A DNA stretch of 36,326 nucleotides from Myxococcaceae bacterium (GCA_017881345.1 JADGQZ010000181.1:1-36326); one strand, 5' to 3'; counted from the first letter of the stretch, positions 18,427 to 27,442 are shown. The notes: generated from the letters alone by a model not told the origin. Numbers and translations are program-made.

Positions 18427-19278
18427 ATGCATCTTCACGGCTTCCGTCGCCTCCTCGCAGCTGCCCTGATGCTCGGCGCGGCGATCGCCTTGCCCGCCAG
18501 GGCGGAGGACGAGAAGGGCTTCAAGTACCCGGACCCCATCGGCGACGACAAGGGCCCGGGGACGTACACCTACCCCACCGACGCGGTCTACAAGCCGGGC
18601 TCGTTCGACATCACCGAGTTCGAGGTGGTGCCCAGCGGGAACCAGACCGAGTTCCGGGTCACGGTGCGCACTCGGATCGAGGACCCCTGGGACAGCCCGG
18701 CCTGGAAGGGCAACGGCTTCTCGGTGCAGATGGCCTTCATCCACATCGACACCGACCACAAGAAGGGCAGCGGCGTCCAGGAGGGGCTCCCCGGGACCAA
18801 CGTCCGCTTCTCCGAGGACGAGGCCTGGGACCGGGTGGTCATCATCTCCCCGCAGGGCCCCACCCGGGTGAACTCGGAGATCGGCCTCAAGGCGCCGCAG
18901 TGGAAGGACAGGATCATCGTCCCCAAGGTGACCCGGGCCCAAGGCAAGACGCTCATCGCGGTGGTGGACAACGCGGCGCTCGGCGGCCCGCCGCAGACCA
19001 CCTGGGGATACCAGGTGCTGATGCAGTCCAACGAGGGCTTCCCGGCCAAGTCCGACCTCCTCACCCGCAAGGTGAACGAGTTCGAGGGTCAGCACCGGTT
19101 CGGCGGCGGAACGGACTACGACAACGACCCGCACGTCATGGACATCATCGTCCCGCCCGGAGGCGATGCAGCGAAGAAGCAGTACGAGATCCTCTCCAAG
19201 TACAAGAAGGACACCAAGGAGCCGAAGCCGGAGGATCTCGCCGTCGTGCCGATGGTCTACCCAAACGCGGGTAAGTGA
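18427..19278 (+). CDS. Secreted glucodextranase C-domain-like carbohydrate-binding protein
   Basis: The 283-aa protein has AGGAGG about 8 nt before ATG and a Sec signal peptide with a PARA cleavage site near residue 26. The mature protein is essentially one domain, opening DPIGDDKGPGTYTYP and continuing with FDITEFEV. This is the hallmark of the glucodextranase C-terminal binding module (Pfam Glucodextran_C type), also seen at the C-terminus of the 6356 amylase. A Lys-rich tail follows. No catalytic residues are apparent, so it is likely a periplasmic or surface glucan-binding protein, or a subunit docking onto the barrel encoded 14 bp downstream. The function is inferred from domain type and operon. 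Confidence 0.75.
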   Translation: MHLHGFRRLLAAALMLGAAIALPARAEDEKGFKYPDPIGDDKGPGTYTYPTDAVYKPGSFDITEFEVVPSGNQTEFRVTVRTRIEDPWDSPAWKGNGFSVQMAFIHIDTDHKKGSGVQEGLPGTNVRFSEDEAWDRVVIISPQGPTRVNSEIGLKAPQWKDRIIVPKVTRAQGKTLIAVVDNAALGGPPQTTWGYQVLMQSNEGFPAKSDLLTRKVNEFEGQHRFGGGTDYDNDPHVMDIIVPPGGDAAKKQYEILSKYKKDTKEPKPEDLAVVPMVYPNAGK

Positions 19279-19292
19279 GGCGAGGAGCACTC

Positions 19293-21257
19293 ATGGCAAG
19301 ACCTGGGAGGGGACTTGCAACCATCACGCTCGCTGTCCTGCTGACTGCTCCGGCCGTCCGTGCGGACATCGTCAACTTCGACCTGAGCGGGAAGATCTAC
19401 ATGAAGTACATGTACCAGAACGACAACACCCAAGGGTGTCTGTCGATCTCGAACCCGTTCTGGGTCGACAACATCGGCGGCCACAACGGCGTGTGTAGCG
19501 AGTTCGAGCTGACCATCAAGGGCAACATCGGACCGAAGGTGACCGCCGGCGTCCGGCTCCAGAGCCGCTGGGGCATGCTCTGGCAGGACTGGTGGGAGAA
19601 CGGTGACCTGCGGCGCGGCGTGGTGGACACCTCGGGCGAGAGCCTGGGCCAGAACCATGCGCAGTACATCAAGCTGCGCTCGGCGTGGATCCGCTTCGGG
19701 CCACCCATCCCCACGGTGAAGTGGATCACCGTCGGCTCGACGGACTACTCGATGTGGAACGACTGGACCATCGGCAAGGCGCGCTACATCGACCGGGACA
19801 ATGGCAACGGCGTCTTCATCGAGGGCGCCTTCATTCCGGAAAACAAGTTCGACTACACCGTCGGCGCCATGGCTCTGCCCAAGCTGTGGGCGGGCCCGGG
19901 CTGGAACACCGGCCTCAAGGACAACGAGCCGCTCGCCTACCTCTACGGCACCGACTGGGCCTTCGCCATGAAGCTGGAGAGCCGGCCCTACTCGGACCTG
20001 CGCCTCCGGGCGATCGGCACCTGGACCCAGGACTGGGAAGCGGACCGCTACAGCCCGTTCCTCACCGGCTCACCGGACGCGTCGCGCTGTGACACCGTGG
20101 GCTGTCCCGACCACTCCTCGGGCAAGACCACCCGCTTCCGGGGAGTGAACGCCACCCTCGAGGGGTTCTACACCCCGTCCTGGACGGAGCTCTTCTCCCT
20201 CTCTGCGCTCGGGGCCTATTCAAACAATTACGTGAATCCGAACTACGCCACCAACCTGGTCCGCAACGGGCAGGGGTTCTCGCCGGTGGTCTTCAAGACC
20301 GACGCGAACGGCAACCCCATCGCCTCCACCGGCTGGGCGGGGAAGGTGGACCTCGATTTCTACAACCCGTTCAAGATTGGCCTGTCACCCAAGTTCGAGT
20401 ACTTCAACATCGGCAGCGAGTACAACGCGATCATGGGCTCCCGCCGCGAGGCCGACGTGCTTCTCACCGACGGCATCATCACCGGCGGCTTCACCCGTGG
20501 TGGTCAGCTGCCCACGCTCAACGTGGCCAACGAGTTCCAGGACTGGGACGAGGCCTGGTACGAGTCGTGTATCGGCTGGCACGGCTTCACCTTCTTGCTG
20601 GAGGAGGTGCTGGGCTCGATCAAGCTGACGGGCGAGTACAGCTACATCGGCTACAACACCAACATGCAGAACCGGGACACCACGAACCAGTACCCGGACT
20701 TCCTGTACACGCACGGCTTCACCGACACCACGGCGTTCACCGCCGACGCCGACTACGCCAACGTCTACGACCGGGGGAAGGATCCGCGGAGCGTCTACGA
20801 CAAGTACCAGTCGCGCAGCACGCAGCTCGGCGTGCTCACCGCGCAGATACCGATCTCCGTCGCCTGGAGCCCGCTCCTGAACTTCAAGGTGAAGTACATC
20901 TACGATCGGGACAACCGGAACACGGCCAACGCCTACGACGACTACATCGGCCGCGCGTGGCTGGCCTTCGGGCAGGTCACGGTCCAGCCCAACAACGAGC
21001 TCACGGCCTTCTTCGGTTACGAGTACGCCTACTGGTCGGAGACCGGGCGAAACGGGTCGGAGGCGGCGGGCTACTACCCGACGAGGACCCAGCGGCAGAC
21101 CGCCCGGCTGGGTTTCACCTACGCCTTCGGCGGAGTCCTGGCCGGCTACACCATGGAGTGGTTCCACAAGAACCTCCTCCGGGACCCGACCGGCGGTTAC
21201 TACAACATGATCTGGAACGTGTGGCGGGCGAAGGCGACCATCGAGGTCGCGTGGTGA
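19293..21257 (+). CDS. Outer-membrane beta-barrel protein, putative oligosaccharide porin
   Basis: The 654-aa protein starts at ATG 19293 behind GAGGAG, with a signal peptide ending PAVRA (about residue 24). The mature part is full of alternating hydrophobic and polar strands and aromatic girdle residues. It ends in a strand with terminal Trp (ATIEVAW), as expected for insertion of outer-membrane barrels by the BAM machinery. Opening strands read FDLSGKIYMKYMYQ and ELTIKGNIGPKV, like large porins. Cysteine pairs (near TQGC and NGVC; RCDTVGC) may staple loops. There is no TonB box or plug domain, so it is not SusC- or FecA-like. Within a run of glucan enzymes and binding proteins it is best read as the passive channel for maltodextrins, analogous in role to LamB but without recognisable LamB sequence. 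Confidence 0.75.
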   Translation: MARPGRGLATITLAVLLTAPAVRADIVNFDLSGKIYMKYMYQNDNTQGCLSISNPFWVDNIGGHNGVCSEFELTIKGNIGPKVTAGVRLQSRWGMLWQDWWENGDLRRGVVDTSGESLGQNHAQYIKLRSAWIRFGPPIPTVKWITVGSTDYSMWNDWTIGKARYIDRDNGNGVFIEGAFIPENKFDYTVGAMALPKLWAGPGWNTGLKDNEPLAYLYGTDWAFAMKLESRPYSDLRLRAIGTWTQDWEADRYSPFLTGSPDASRCDTVGCPDHSSGKTTRFRGVNATLEGFYTPSWTELFSLSALGAYSNNYVNPNYATNLVRNGQGFSPVVFKTDANGNPIASTGWAGKVDLDFYNPFKIGLSPKFEYFNIGSEYNAIMGSRREADVLLTDGIITGGFTRGGQLPTLNVANEFQDWDEAWYESCIGWHGFTFLLEEVLGSIKLTGEYSYIGYNTNMQNRDTTNQYPDFLYTHGFTDTTAFTADADYANVYDRGKDPRSVYDKYQSRSTQLGVLTAQIPISVAWSPLLNFKVKYIYDRDNRNTANAYDDYIGRAWLAFGQVTVQPNNELTAFFGYEYAYWSETGRNGSEAAGYYPTRTQRQTARLGFTYAFGGVLAGYTMEWFHKNLLRDPTGGYYNMIWNVWRAKATIEVAW

Positions 21258-21261
21258 CGAC

Positions 21262-22638
21262 ATGAGCTCTCCACGAAGACTTTCGCTGTGGCTCGCGCTC
21301 GGCCTCCTTGCCGGGTGCGGGATCGAGAACTTCGGCAACCTGGGGCGGACCGAGTACGACCGACCGGCCTCGGCGATCTTCGGGACCACCTACTGGCCGG
21401 AGGCACAGCCGAGTCAGTTCTCCGCCACCGACGGGGAGAACGTCATCACCCCGTTCCTGGTCAACGCCAGCGGCACCAGCTACGAGGTGCGGTTGCCGTC
21501 CTCGAAGTACTCGATGATCGAGGTCACCGGCCGAGTGGGCAACCTGACCCTCCGGGCGATCGTCCCCAGCATCGGCGAGGAGAGCAAGGTGACGGACGTG
21601 CCGCTCGACGAGCGGACCATCACCGAGGCGATGATCGTCGAGGCGCGTCTCAGCGCCGACGGGCAGAAGCTCAAGCAGGTCACCCCGGACGCGTACCTCG
21701 GCACCCGCAACCTCATCTACGCCGCGTTCGACCAGCCGGGGCCCACCCAGGATCTCCTGAACATGGTGAAGAGCATCATCGTGCGCTACGACGCCACGCT
21801 CAGCCAGCCCGATCCGGACTTCTTCAACGTCCCGATCTACGACAGCAACTACGTCGTGAAGCAGCGGGCGGTGAGCCCCAGCTGGATCGCCCGCCAGCAG
21901 TTCGACTACACCGGTGACGGCAGGATCGACGGGGACTCGGTCGCCTTCGACCAGAAGCTGGCCGAGGTGGCGAAGCTGTACCGGCCGGCCGGCTGCCCCG
22001 ACCCGAACAATCTGCGGGTGGTCTTCACCGTCGACTTCAACACCAGCGCCAAGAACGGCAACTGTGCCAGCGTGGACCGCTTCAAGTGGGCCACCGACAA
22101 GCCGGGCAAGTCGATGTTCTTCGTGGGCTGGGTTCACAAGGATTCGCCGCTGCAGGATCCGGCGGTGAACGCCGTGCTCGGCGCGAGCACGCCCAACCAG
22201 ATCCAGATGTACGACGACGGCTCGAATGGCGACGAGGTGGCCGGCGACAACGTCTGGACGGTCAGCTTCGTCATTCCCCGCGGCAACCCGACGGCCGGTC
22301 AGTCGTTCCGGGTCGGCTACAAGTTCACCTGGGGGACCAAGGGCGCGCAGTGGACCGGGAGCGAGGAGTGGCCCGGGAACTCGCGCATCCTCGAGGTCGT
22401 CGACGTGAACGGAGACGGCTTCGTCTACCGGCACGAGAGCTGGGCCGACGAGGCGACCAACAAGGACGCATCGAACCTGAACCCAAAGAGCACCGGAACG
22501 ATCACCTGGACCACCGACCTGCATGGGTGCGGGCCGGAGGCCAGGGAGAACACCTACGACTTCAAGGTATGTGGTTGTGCAAGTGCAATCCAGACGCCGA
22601 AGGGCATTGGGCCCATCAACGTCTCCTGTACTCAGTGA
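21262..22638 (+). CDS. Lipoprotein with Asp/Gly-rich choice-of-anchor-type domain
   Basis: The 458-aa lipoprotein (lipobox LLAGC, Cys19) starts 4 bp after the barrel stop, so translation is probably coupled; the ribosome site is weak. It has an N-terminal beta domain, then a central segment with FDYTGDGRIDGDSV that resembles a Ca-binding or dockerin-like loop. A C-terminal beta domain carries YDDGSNGDEVAGDNVWT. That last motif recurs in the next gene and resembles the DDGxxGDxxAGDGxYT pattern of choice-of-anchor/E-set domains. Two C-terminal Cys pairs (CGPE; KVCGCA) may form disulfides. No enzyme motif is seen. It is likely an outer-membrane-anchored accessory or glucan-binding component next to the barrel, a SusE/F-like position without sequence evidence for that family. 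Confidence 0.65.
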   Translation: MSSPRRLSLWLALGLLAGCGIENFGNLGRTEYDRPASAIFGTTYWPEAQPSQFSATDGENVITPFLVNASGTSYEVRLPSSKYSMIEVTGRVGNLTLRAIVPSIGEESKVTDVPLDERTITEAMIVEARLSADGQKLKQVTPDAYLGTRNLIYAAFDQPGPTQDLLNMVKSIIVRYDATLSQPDPDFFNVPIYDSNYVVKQRAVSPSWIARQQFDYTGDGRIDGDSVAFDQKLAEVAKLYRPAGCPDPNNLRVVFTVDFNTSAKNGNCASVDRFKWATDKPGKSMFFVGWVHKDSPLQDPAVNAVLGASTPNQIQMYDDGSNGDEVAGDNVWTVSFVIPRGNPTAGQSFRVGYKFTWGTKGAQWTGSEEWPGNSRILEVVDVNGDGFVYRHESWADEATNKDASNLNPKSTGTITWTTDLHGCGPEARENTYDFKVCGCASAIQTPKGIGPINVSCTQ

Positions 22639-22685
22639 GGTCGGCCGGTGTCGCCGCGTCGCCTCGTTCAACGGAGGAGAAACGA

Positions 22686-23741
22686 ATGAAGAAAATAATC
22701 GGAACCCTTATCCTGGCGGGGGGATTCCTCGCCGGATGTGGCAGCAGCAGTCCCAGCAATTCCTGTACGCCAACCACCTGCACTGCCAAGGGCGCGAACT
22801 GCGGGTCCATGAGCGACGGCTGCGGAAGCACACTCTCCTGCGGAAGCTGCGGGACAGGGCTGACCTGCGGGAACGGCACGGGCAACAGCGTGGCCAACGT
22901 CTGCGGTTTCGCCCAGCCTGCAGGGACAGCGCCGGTCAACTTCACCGTCGACGACACGGTGAACAAGAACTGGAAGTCGCAGGAGCTCGAGTGGAAGGGA
23001 GCGATGCTCTTCGATTCCACCACCCGGAAGATCACCGCCGACTCCACCTGGGGCGGGCCCTGGGCGAAGCTCTACGACGACGGGCCCTGGACCACGGGCG
23101 GCCACGAGCCGATCGGCTCGACCGCGAATGACCACAAGCTCGGGGTGACGGTCTTCGTCGCTCCGCCGGCGACGGGCGCGGACACCTACGCCTACGGTCT
23201 GCGCGACGCGACGAACCCGGATACTGCCAACGGCGGCTGGGTGTGGATCGGGAACAACGGCTCGTTCAACGTCCCTGCCGGCAGCACCGCCGCGCTGACC
23301 GCTCCGGGCCAGACGTTCCCTGCGCACGGCACGGTCGACATGCAGCTGGTCATCGACAAGAACGCCCTCGCCACCGGGACCTGGGACACGTCGAAGATCA
23401 CCGTCAAGGGCTCGGCGTGGGGGTGGAGCGAGGTCACCCTGCTGGACAACGGGGCGAAGGGCGACGCGACGGCGGGCGACGGCAAGTACACCTACGTCCT
23501 CTCGGCGAACGTGGACCAGACCCTGCCGCCATACCCGGGCCTGCTCAAGTCCGGTGACAAGCCGGAGTTCATCTTCGTGTTCAATGGCGTGGAGTACAAG
23601 GACGGGACCGGAACGGCCAACACCGCCGGCGTGACCGGGGGCACCAAGGCTTCGGGCGCCACCACGTTCACCCCGGCCAGCCTCCAGATCACCGGTGGCA
23701 CCGGCCTGGGCAGCGGGAACACCTACATCACCGTGCCGTAG
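22686..23741 (+). CDS. Cys-rich lipoprotein with Asp/Gly-rich domain, putative glucan-binding
   Basis: The 351-aa lipoprotein starts at ATG 22686 behind GGAGGAG. Lipobox FLAGC (Cys18) is followed by a short Cys-rich segment (about eight Cys in residues 27-75, including CGSCGTGLTCG) of a kind frequent in myxobacterial surface proteins. The rest is beta-sandwich-like, with LDNGAKGDATAGDGKYT near residue 255, the same motif as in the previous gene. A PEFIFVFNGVEYKDG segment looks like the end of a starch-binding beta-sandwich. No catalytic motif is visible. It is the last gene before the 23768 terminator. Binding of glucan at the surface is an inference. Confidence 0.65.
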   Translation: MKKIIGTLILAGGFLAGCGSSSPSNSCTPTTCTAKGANCGSMSDGCGSTLSCGSCGTGLTCGNGTGNSVANVCGFAQPAGTAPVNFTVDDTVNKNWKSQELEWKGAMLFDSTTRKITADSTWGGPWAKLYDDGPWTTGGHEPIGSTANDHKLGVTVFVAPPATGADTYAYGLRDATNPDTANGGWVWIGNNGSFNVPAGSTAALTAPGQTFPAHGTVDMQLVIDKNALATGTWDTSKITVKGSAWGWSEVTLLDNGAKGDATAGDGKYTYVLSANVDQTLPPYPGLLKSGDKPEFIFVFNGVEYKDGTGTANTAGVTGGTKASGATTFTPASLQITGGTGLGSGNTYITVP

Positions 23742-23767
23742 TCAGATCGCTTCAAGAATCGGAGGCG

Positions 23768-23811
23768 GCCGGCAGGGGCAGCACGCCCTTGCCGGCCTCT
23801 TCTTTTCTTGC
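23768..23811 (+). terminator. Intrinsic terminator, 12-bp stem
   Basis: GCCGGCAGGGGC (23768-23779), loop AGCAC, GCCCTTGCCGGC (23785-23796), with one G-U pair, followed by the T-rich tail CTCTTCTTTTCTT. It closes the operon that begins with the 16766 GH13 gene. It sits only 12 bp before the GTG of the next gene, which therefore depends on read-through or on a promoter inside this stretch. Confidence 0.75.
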
Positions 23812-23823
23812 GAAGGATTCACC

Positions 23824-24960
23824 GTGCGCCTCGCCTCACCGCTGACCCTCCTCGCCATGTTGCAGCTCTCGCCCCTTGCGCTCGGCGCCGAGCGAGCGCT
23901 GGTGGTGAGCTTCGACGACCCGGCGGGTGACGCCAACGGCCCGGGGTACTACGACCCACCCGGCGACCCGGACATCCTCCCAGGTGACTTCGACCTCCGC
24001 CGCTTCGCGGTCTTCCTGGAGGGAGACACCGTCGTCTTCGAGGTCACCCTCGGCGAGAACGTGCGCTTCCCCTCGAGCATGCAGCGCAACAACTCGACGC
24101 CGGTCAATCTGAACAACAACATCTTTTATCAGAACATCGACATCTACCTCGACACCGACCAGACGCCCGGGTCGGGCTACACGATGTGCATCCCCGGGCG
24201 CCGGGTCGCGTTCGCCGACGGACAGACCTGGGAGTACGCGGTGGTGCTGACCCCGCAGCCAGGGCCGGCGCGCGCCGTCACCGAGGACGTGCTCGGCCAG
24301 GTGGCGCGGCATGTGGTGTTCGCCGATCACCTCCAGACCCAGGGAAGGACCATCACCGCCCGCGTCCCGTGGACCTTCTTCGGCGGCCGGCCGACGAAGG
24401 ACTGGGGCTACTCGGTGCACGTCTCGGGATCCCGCTGGGAGCGCACCTTCGCGGTCGTCAACCGGATCGCCGGCAGGCACGAGCCGGACGCGTACACCAT
24501 GCCCGTCCTCGGGGTGCGCGAGGCCTGGACGTTCGGCGGCGCACCGCAGGGCAAGGCGAATCCCTGGGTGGTGGACGTGCTGCTCCCTCAGGGAATGGAG
24601 CAGGCGAAGGTGCTGGGCTCGTTCGACGTGAAGACCGGGGCCTACGCCCGGGTGCCGTTCGTCTACGGCTCGGGTGTTGCGCCGCCGGTGGTCCCCGTCG
24701 CCACCGTCACCGCCACGGCCGCGACCCCTGCCCTCTCGGTGGTGGACGTGTCCGAGGGCGTGATCTCGATGCGCGGCAGCAGCAAGGGCGTCAGCGTGAT
24801 GCAGATCGGAAAGGTGCTCGGGCCCGATGGAATACCGGTGGCGAAGGTCATCGTCAGCCAGGTGATCGAGGGCGGCGTGGTCGGCCGTGCCGTCGAAGGA
24901 GGCGATCAGATTCGCCCCGGAATGGGTGTGGAGTTCCGCATTCCAGGCGCGGGGCCATGA
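23824..24960 (+). CDS. Secreted glucodextranase C-domain-like protein with small C-terminal beta domain
   Basis: The 378-aa protein starts at GTG 23824, with GAAGGA 8 nt upstream and a Sec signal ending LALGA. Residues ~25-240 are a glucodextranase C-type module: DPAGDANGPGYY, FDLRRFAVF, then an IDIYLDTD strand, and a WTFFGGRPTKDWGYSVHV segment. After a Val/Ala/Thr linker, residues ~300-375 form a small beta domain reminiscent of FlgT-C-like domains (GKVLGPDGIPVAKV, VVGRAVEGGDQIRPGM). It is the third member of this module family in the window. It is likely secreted to the periplasm or surface and binds alpha-glucan; the tail may bind cell envelope or a partner. The family assignment of the tail is weak. 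Confidence 0.7.
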   Translation: MRLASPLTLLAMLQLSPLALGAERALVVSFDDPAGDANGPGYYDPPGDPDILPGDFDLRRFAVFLEGDTVVFEVTLGENVRFPSSMQRNNSTPVNLNNNIFYQNIDIYLDTDQTPGSGYTMCIPGRRVAFADGQTWEYAVVLTPQPGPARAVTEDVLGQVARHVVFADHLQTQGRTITARVPWTFFGGRPTKDWGYSVHVSGSRWERTFAVVNRIAGRHEPDAYTMPVLGVREAWTFGGAPQGKANPWVVDVLLPQGMEQAKVLGSFDVKTGAYARVPFVYGSGVAPPVVPVATVTATAATPALSVVDVSEGVISMRGSSKGVSVMQIGKVLGPDGIPVAKVIVSQVIEGGVVGRAVEGGDQIRPGMGVEFRIPGAGP

Positions 24961-25023
24961 AGATGGGAGGCCGGGTCCACGAGCGGGCGTAAGCGGCGCC
25001 CCGCTCGCGGCCGGTGTCGAGCC

Positions 25024-26844
25024 GTGGCGACCATCCTCGGGATCTCGGCCTACTACCACGACTCGGCGGCGTGCCTGCTGCGCGATGGGGAGATCGTCGC
25101 CGCCGCCCAGGAGGAGCGCTTCAGCCGGGTGAAGCACGACCACCGCTTCCCCGAGCACGCCGCCCGGGCCTGCCTGCGCGAGGCGGGCATCGACGTGGAC
25201 GCGCTCGACTGCGTGGCCTTCTACGACAAGCCGTTTCTCAAGTTCGAGCGCATCCTCGAGACCCACCTCGCGGTGTCCCCCCGGGGCCTGCCCGCCTTCA
25301 TCCAGGCGATCCCCACCTGGCTCGGCGAGAAGCTCTGGATCCCCGACCTCATCTCCCGCGCGCTGGGATACCGGGGGCCGATCGTCTTCGCCGAGCACCA
25401 CGAGTCGCACGCCGCCTCGGCGTTCTTCCCCTCGCCGTTCTCGCGGGCGGCCTTCCTCACCATGGACGGCGTCGGCGAGTGGGCCACCTCGTCCTGGGGG
25501 GTGGGCGACGGGAACGGGGTCGAGCTGATGGCCGAGCTGCACTTCCCGCATTCGCTCGGGCTGCTCTACTCCGCCTTCACCTACCACGCCGGGTTCAAGG
25601 TGAACTCCGGCGAGTACAAGCTGATGGGCCTCGCGCCCTATGGCGAGCCGCGGTACGTGCAGGCCATCCGCGAGCACCTCCTGGACCTGAAGGAAGACGG
25701 GTCGTTCCGGATGAACCTCAAGTACTTCGACTACCTCGGCGGCCTCCGGATGACCTCGCCCGCGTTCGACCGGCTGTTCGGAGGCCCCCCGCGCGAGCCG
25801 GAGACGCCGCTGACCCAGCGGGAGATGGATCTCGCCCGGTCCATCCAGGAGGTGACCGAGGACGTGGTGCTCCGCATGGCGCGGCACGTACGGAAGGAGA
25901 CCGGCGAGCGCGACCTTTGCCTGGCCGGCGGGGTGGCGCTGAACTGCGTGGCCAACGGAAAGTTGCTCCGGGCCGGCGTCTTCGACCGTCTGTGGATCCA
26001 GCCCGCGGCGGGCGACGCCGGCGGAGCGCTTGGCGCCGCCTATGTCGCCCACCACCATCACCTCCGCGCGCCGGCCCGGACCAGGACCGCACGGGATGCG
26101 CTCCGCGGCGCACTCCTCGGACCGGCGCACGACGATTCGGAGATCGCACGGTTCCTCGAGCACCAGGGCGCGCGCGGCGACCGGCTCGACGACCGAAGTC
26201 TGCTGGACGAGGTGGCCGGGCTCCTCGCCGAGGGCAAGGTCGTGGGCTGGTTCCAGGGAAGGATGGAGTTCGGTCCGCGCGCGCTGGGGAACCGCTCCAT
26301 CCTCGGAGATCCTCGTGCCCCGGACATGCAGAAGCGGATGAACCTGGCGATCAAGTTCCGTGAGGGCTTCCGCCCCTTTGCACCGGCGGTGCTGGCGGAG
26401 AGGGCCGCCGAGTGGTTCGAGATCGATTGCGAGAGTCCTTACATGCTCCTCGTCGCCGAGGTGAAGAAGGAGCGGCAGCGACCGATGTCCGAGGAGGACC
26501 GGCGCAAGTGGGGCATCGACCAGCTGAACGTGATTCGCTCGGACATCCCGGCCGTCACCCACGTGGACTACTCGGCACGGTTGCAGACCGTGCACCGGGA
26601 CGACAACCCGCGCTTCCACGGGCTGCTCTCGGCGTTCGAGGCGCGCACCGGTTGCCCGGTTCTGGTCAACACCTCGTTCAACGTGCGTGGCGAGCCCATC
26701 GTCGAGTCCCCCGCGGACGCGTACACCTGCTTCATGCGGACCGGGATGGACCTGCTGGTGCTGGGCAACGTTCTCCTCCGCAAGGAGCAGCAGCCACCGT
26801 TCGAGGACACGGAGAACTGGAGCCGAAGGCATGTCCTGGACTGA
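25024..26844 (+). CDS. Carbamoyltransferase, NodU/CmcH/TobZ family
   Basis: The 606-aa protein (GTG start, weak ribosome site) has both domains of the family. In the N-terminal Kae1-like part are His12 (YYHDSA), EHHESHA (124-130), DGVGEW (148-153) and KLMGLAPYG (199-207). Then come AGGVALNC and the C-terminal YrdC-related domain with [18 protein letters not shown] (~408-425) and FNVRGEPIV. The family uses carbamoyl phosphate and ATP to form carbamoyl-AMP and transfers the carbamoyl group to a hydroxyl or amine of a sugar or natural product. All landmark motifs are present, so it should be active. The substrate is unknown. It overlaps the next gene by 14 bp and leads a four-gene cassette. Confidence 0.9.
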   Translation: MATILGISAYYHDSAACLLRDGEIVAAAQEERFSRVKHDHRFPEHAARACLREAGIDVDALDCVAFYDKPFLKFERILETHLAVSPRGLPAFIQAIPTWLGEKLWIPDLISRALGYRGPIVFAEHHESHAASAFFPSPFSRAAFLTMDGVGEWATSSWGVGDGNGVELMAELHFPHSLGLLYSAFTYHAGFKVNSGEYKLMGLAPYGEPRYVQAIREHLLDLKEDGSFRMNLKYFDYLGGLRMTSPAFDRLFGGPPREPETPLTQREMDLARSIQEVTEDVVLRMARHVRKETGERDLCLAGGVALNCVANGKLLRAGVFDRLWIQPAAGDAGGALGAAYVAHHHHLRAPARTRTARDALRGALLGPAHDDSEIARFLEHQGARGDRLDDRSLLDEVAGLLAEGKVVGWFQGRMEFGPRALGNRSILGDPRAPDMQKRMNLAIKFREGFRPFAPAVLAERAAEWFEIDCESPYMLLVAEVKKERQRPMSEEDRRKWGIDQLNVIRSDIPAVTHVDYSARLQTVHRDDNPRFHGLLSAFEARTGCPVLVNTSFNVRGEPIVESPADAYTCFMRTGMDLLVLGNVLLRKEQQPPFEDTENWSRRHVLD

Positions 26845-27262
26845 GGACGTACGCGCCGGGCTCGGGCGGCTGGACACCTCGCCACGCGCGCTCCGCAGGG
26901 CCGCGTTCGGCGTGGGCGGAGTGTTCCTCTTGCTCGCCGCCTGGCTCCTCTTCCGGAACCGGGCGCCGGGGATTCGAGTCGGCCTCGCCGGCGGCGGAGC
27001 GCTGCTCGTGCTCGCCGGGGCGCTGGTCCCGGTTCGCCTGCGCGCGGCCTACCTCGGATGGATGGCCATCGCCCTCGCGGTCGGCTGGGTGATGTCGCGG
27101 GTGGCGCTGACGGTGATCTTCGCGCTGGTGCTCACGCCACTGGCGCTCCTGGCCCGGCTGACCGGGAAGCGCTTTCTCGCGCTCGAGTCCGATCCCGAGG
27201 CGCCCAGCTACTGGGTGCGGCGGAAGCCCGGAGAGCGCCGGCGCTACGACCGGATGTACTAG
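26831..27262 (+). CDS. SxtJ-family membrane protein
   Basis: The 143-aa protein overlaps the carbamoyltransferase end by 14 bp, with GAAGG next to ATG 26831. It has an amphipathic N-terminus and hydrophobic segments at about 25-40, 48-64 and 70-105. The C-terminus is basic and ends [16 protein letters not shown]. This architecture and the position directly after a NodU-type carbamoyltransferase match the SxtJ family, named from the saxitoxin cluster, whose function is not established. It is an inner-membrane protein by prediction. It may tether or assist the carbamoyltransferase. Confidence 0.75.
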   Translation: MSWTEDVRAGLGRLDTSPRALRRAAFGVGGVFLLLAAWLLFRNRAPGIRVGLAGGGALLVLAGALVPVRLRAAYLGWMAIALAVGWVMSRVALTVIFALVLTPLALLARLTGKRFLALESDPEAPSYWVRRKPGERRRYDRMY

Positions 27263-27275
27263 GCTCTCCGGCGCC

Positions 27276-27434
27276 GTGTCCAAGCTCCGCATCCTCGGTC
27301 AGTACTTCCAGTTCCTCGGCGAGCAGAAGAAGTGGTGGCTGCTGCCGCTGGTGGTCGTGCTGCTGGTGCTCGGCGTGGTCATCGTTCTGAGCCAGGGCAG
27401 CGCCATCGCGCCGTTCATCTACACGCTCTTCTGA
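27276..27434 (+). CDS. Small membrane protein, DUF5989-like (52 aa)
   Basis: GTG at 27276, 13 bp after the SxtJ stop, opens a 52-aa frame reading MSKLRILGQYFQFLGEQKK, then one strongly hydrophobic helix (WWLLPLVVVLLVLGVVIVL), then SQGSAIAPFIYTLF. The GEQKKWW-to-helix layout and the APFIYTLF end are typical of the small DUF5989 proteins found beside carbamoyltransferase/SxtJ pairs. It falls below common ORF length cut-offs and is easily missed. It is predicted to be a single-pass inner-membrane peptide. The function is unknown; its tight spacing (9 bp to the next ATG) indicates cotranslation with the cassette. Confidence 0.8.
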   Translation: MSKLRILGQYFQFLGEQKKWWLLPLVVVLLVLGVVIVLSQGSAIAPFIYTLF

Positions 27435-27442
27435 GCCAGCCG

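Noticed and set aside
23836-26877. 1013-aa minus-strand frame
   Set aside because: Spans two unrelated real plus-strand genes plus their gap, with no recognisable domain; a GC-rich shadow.
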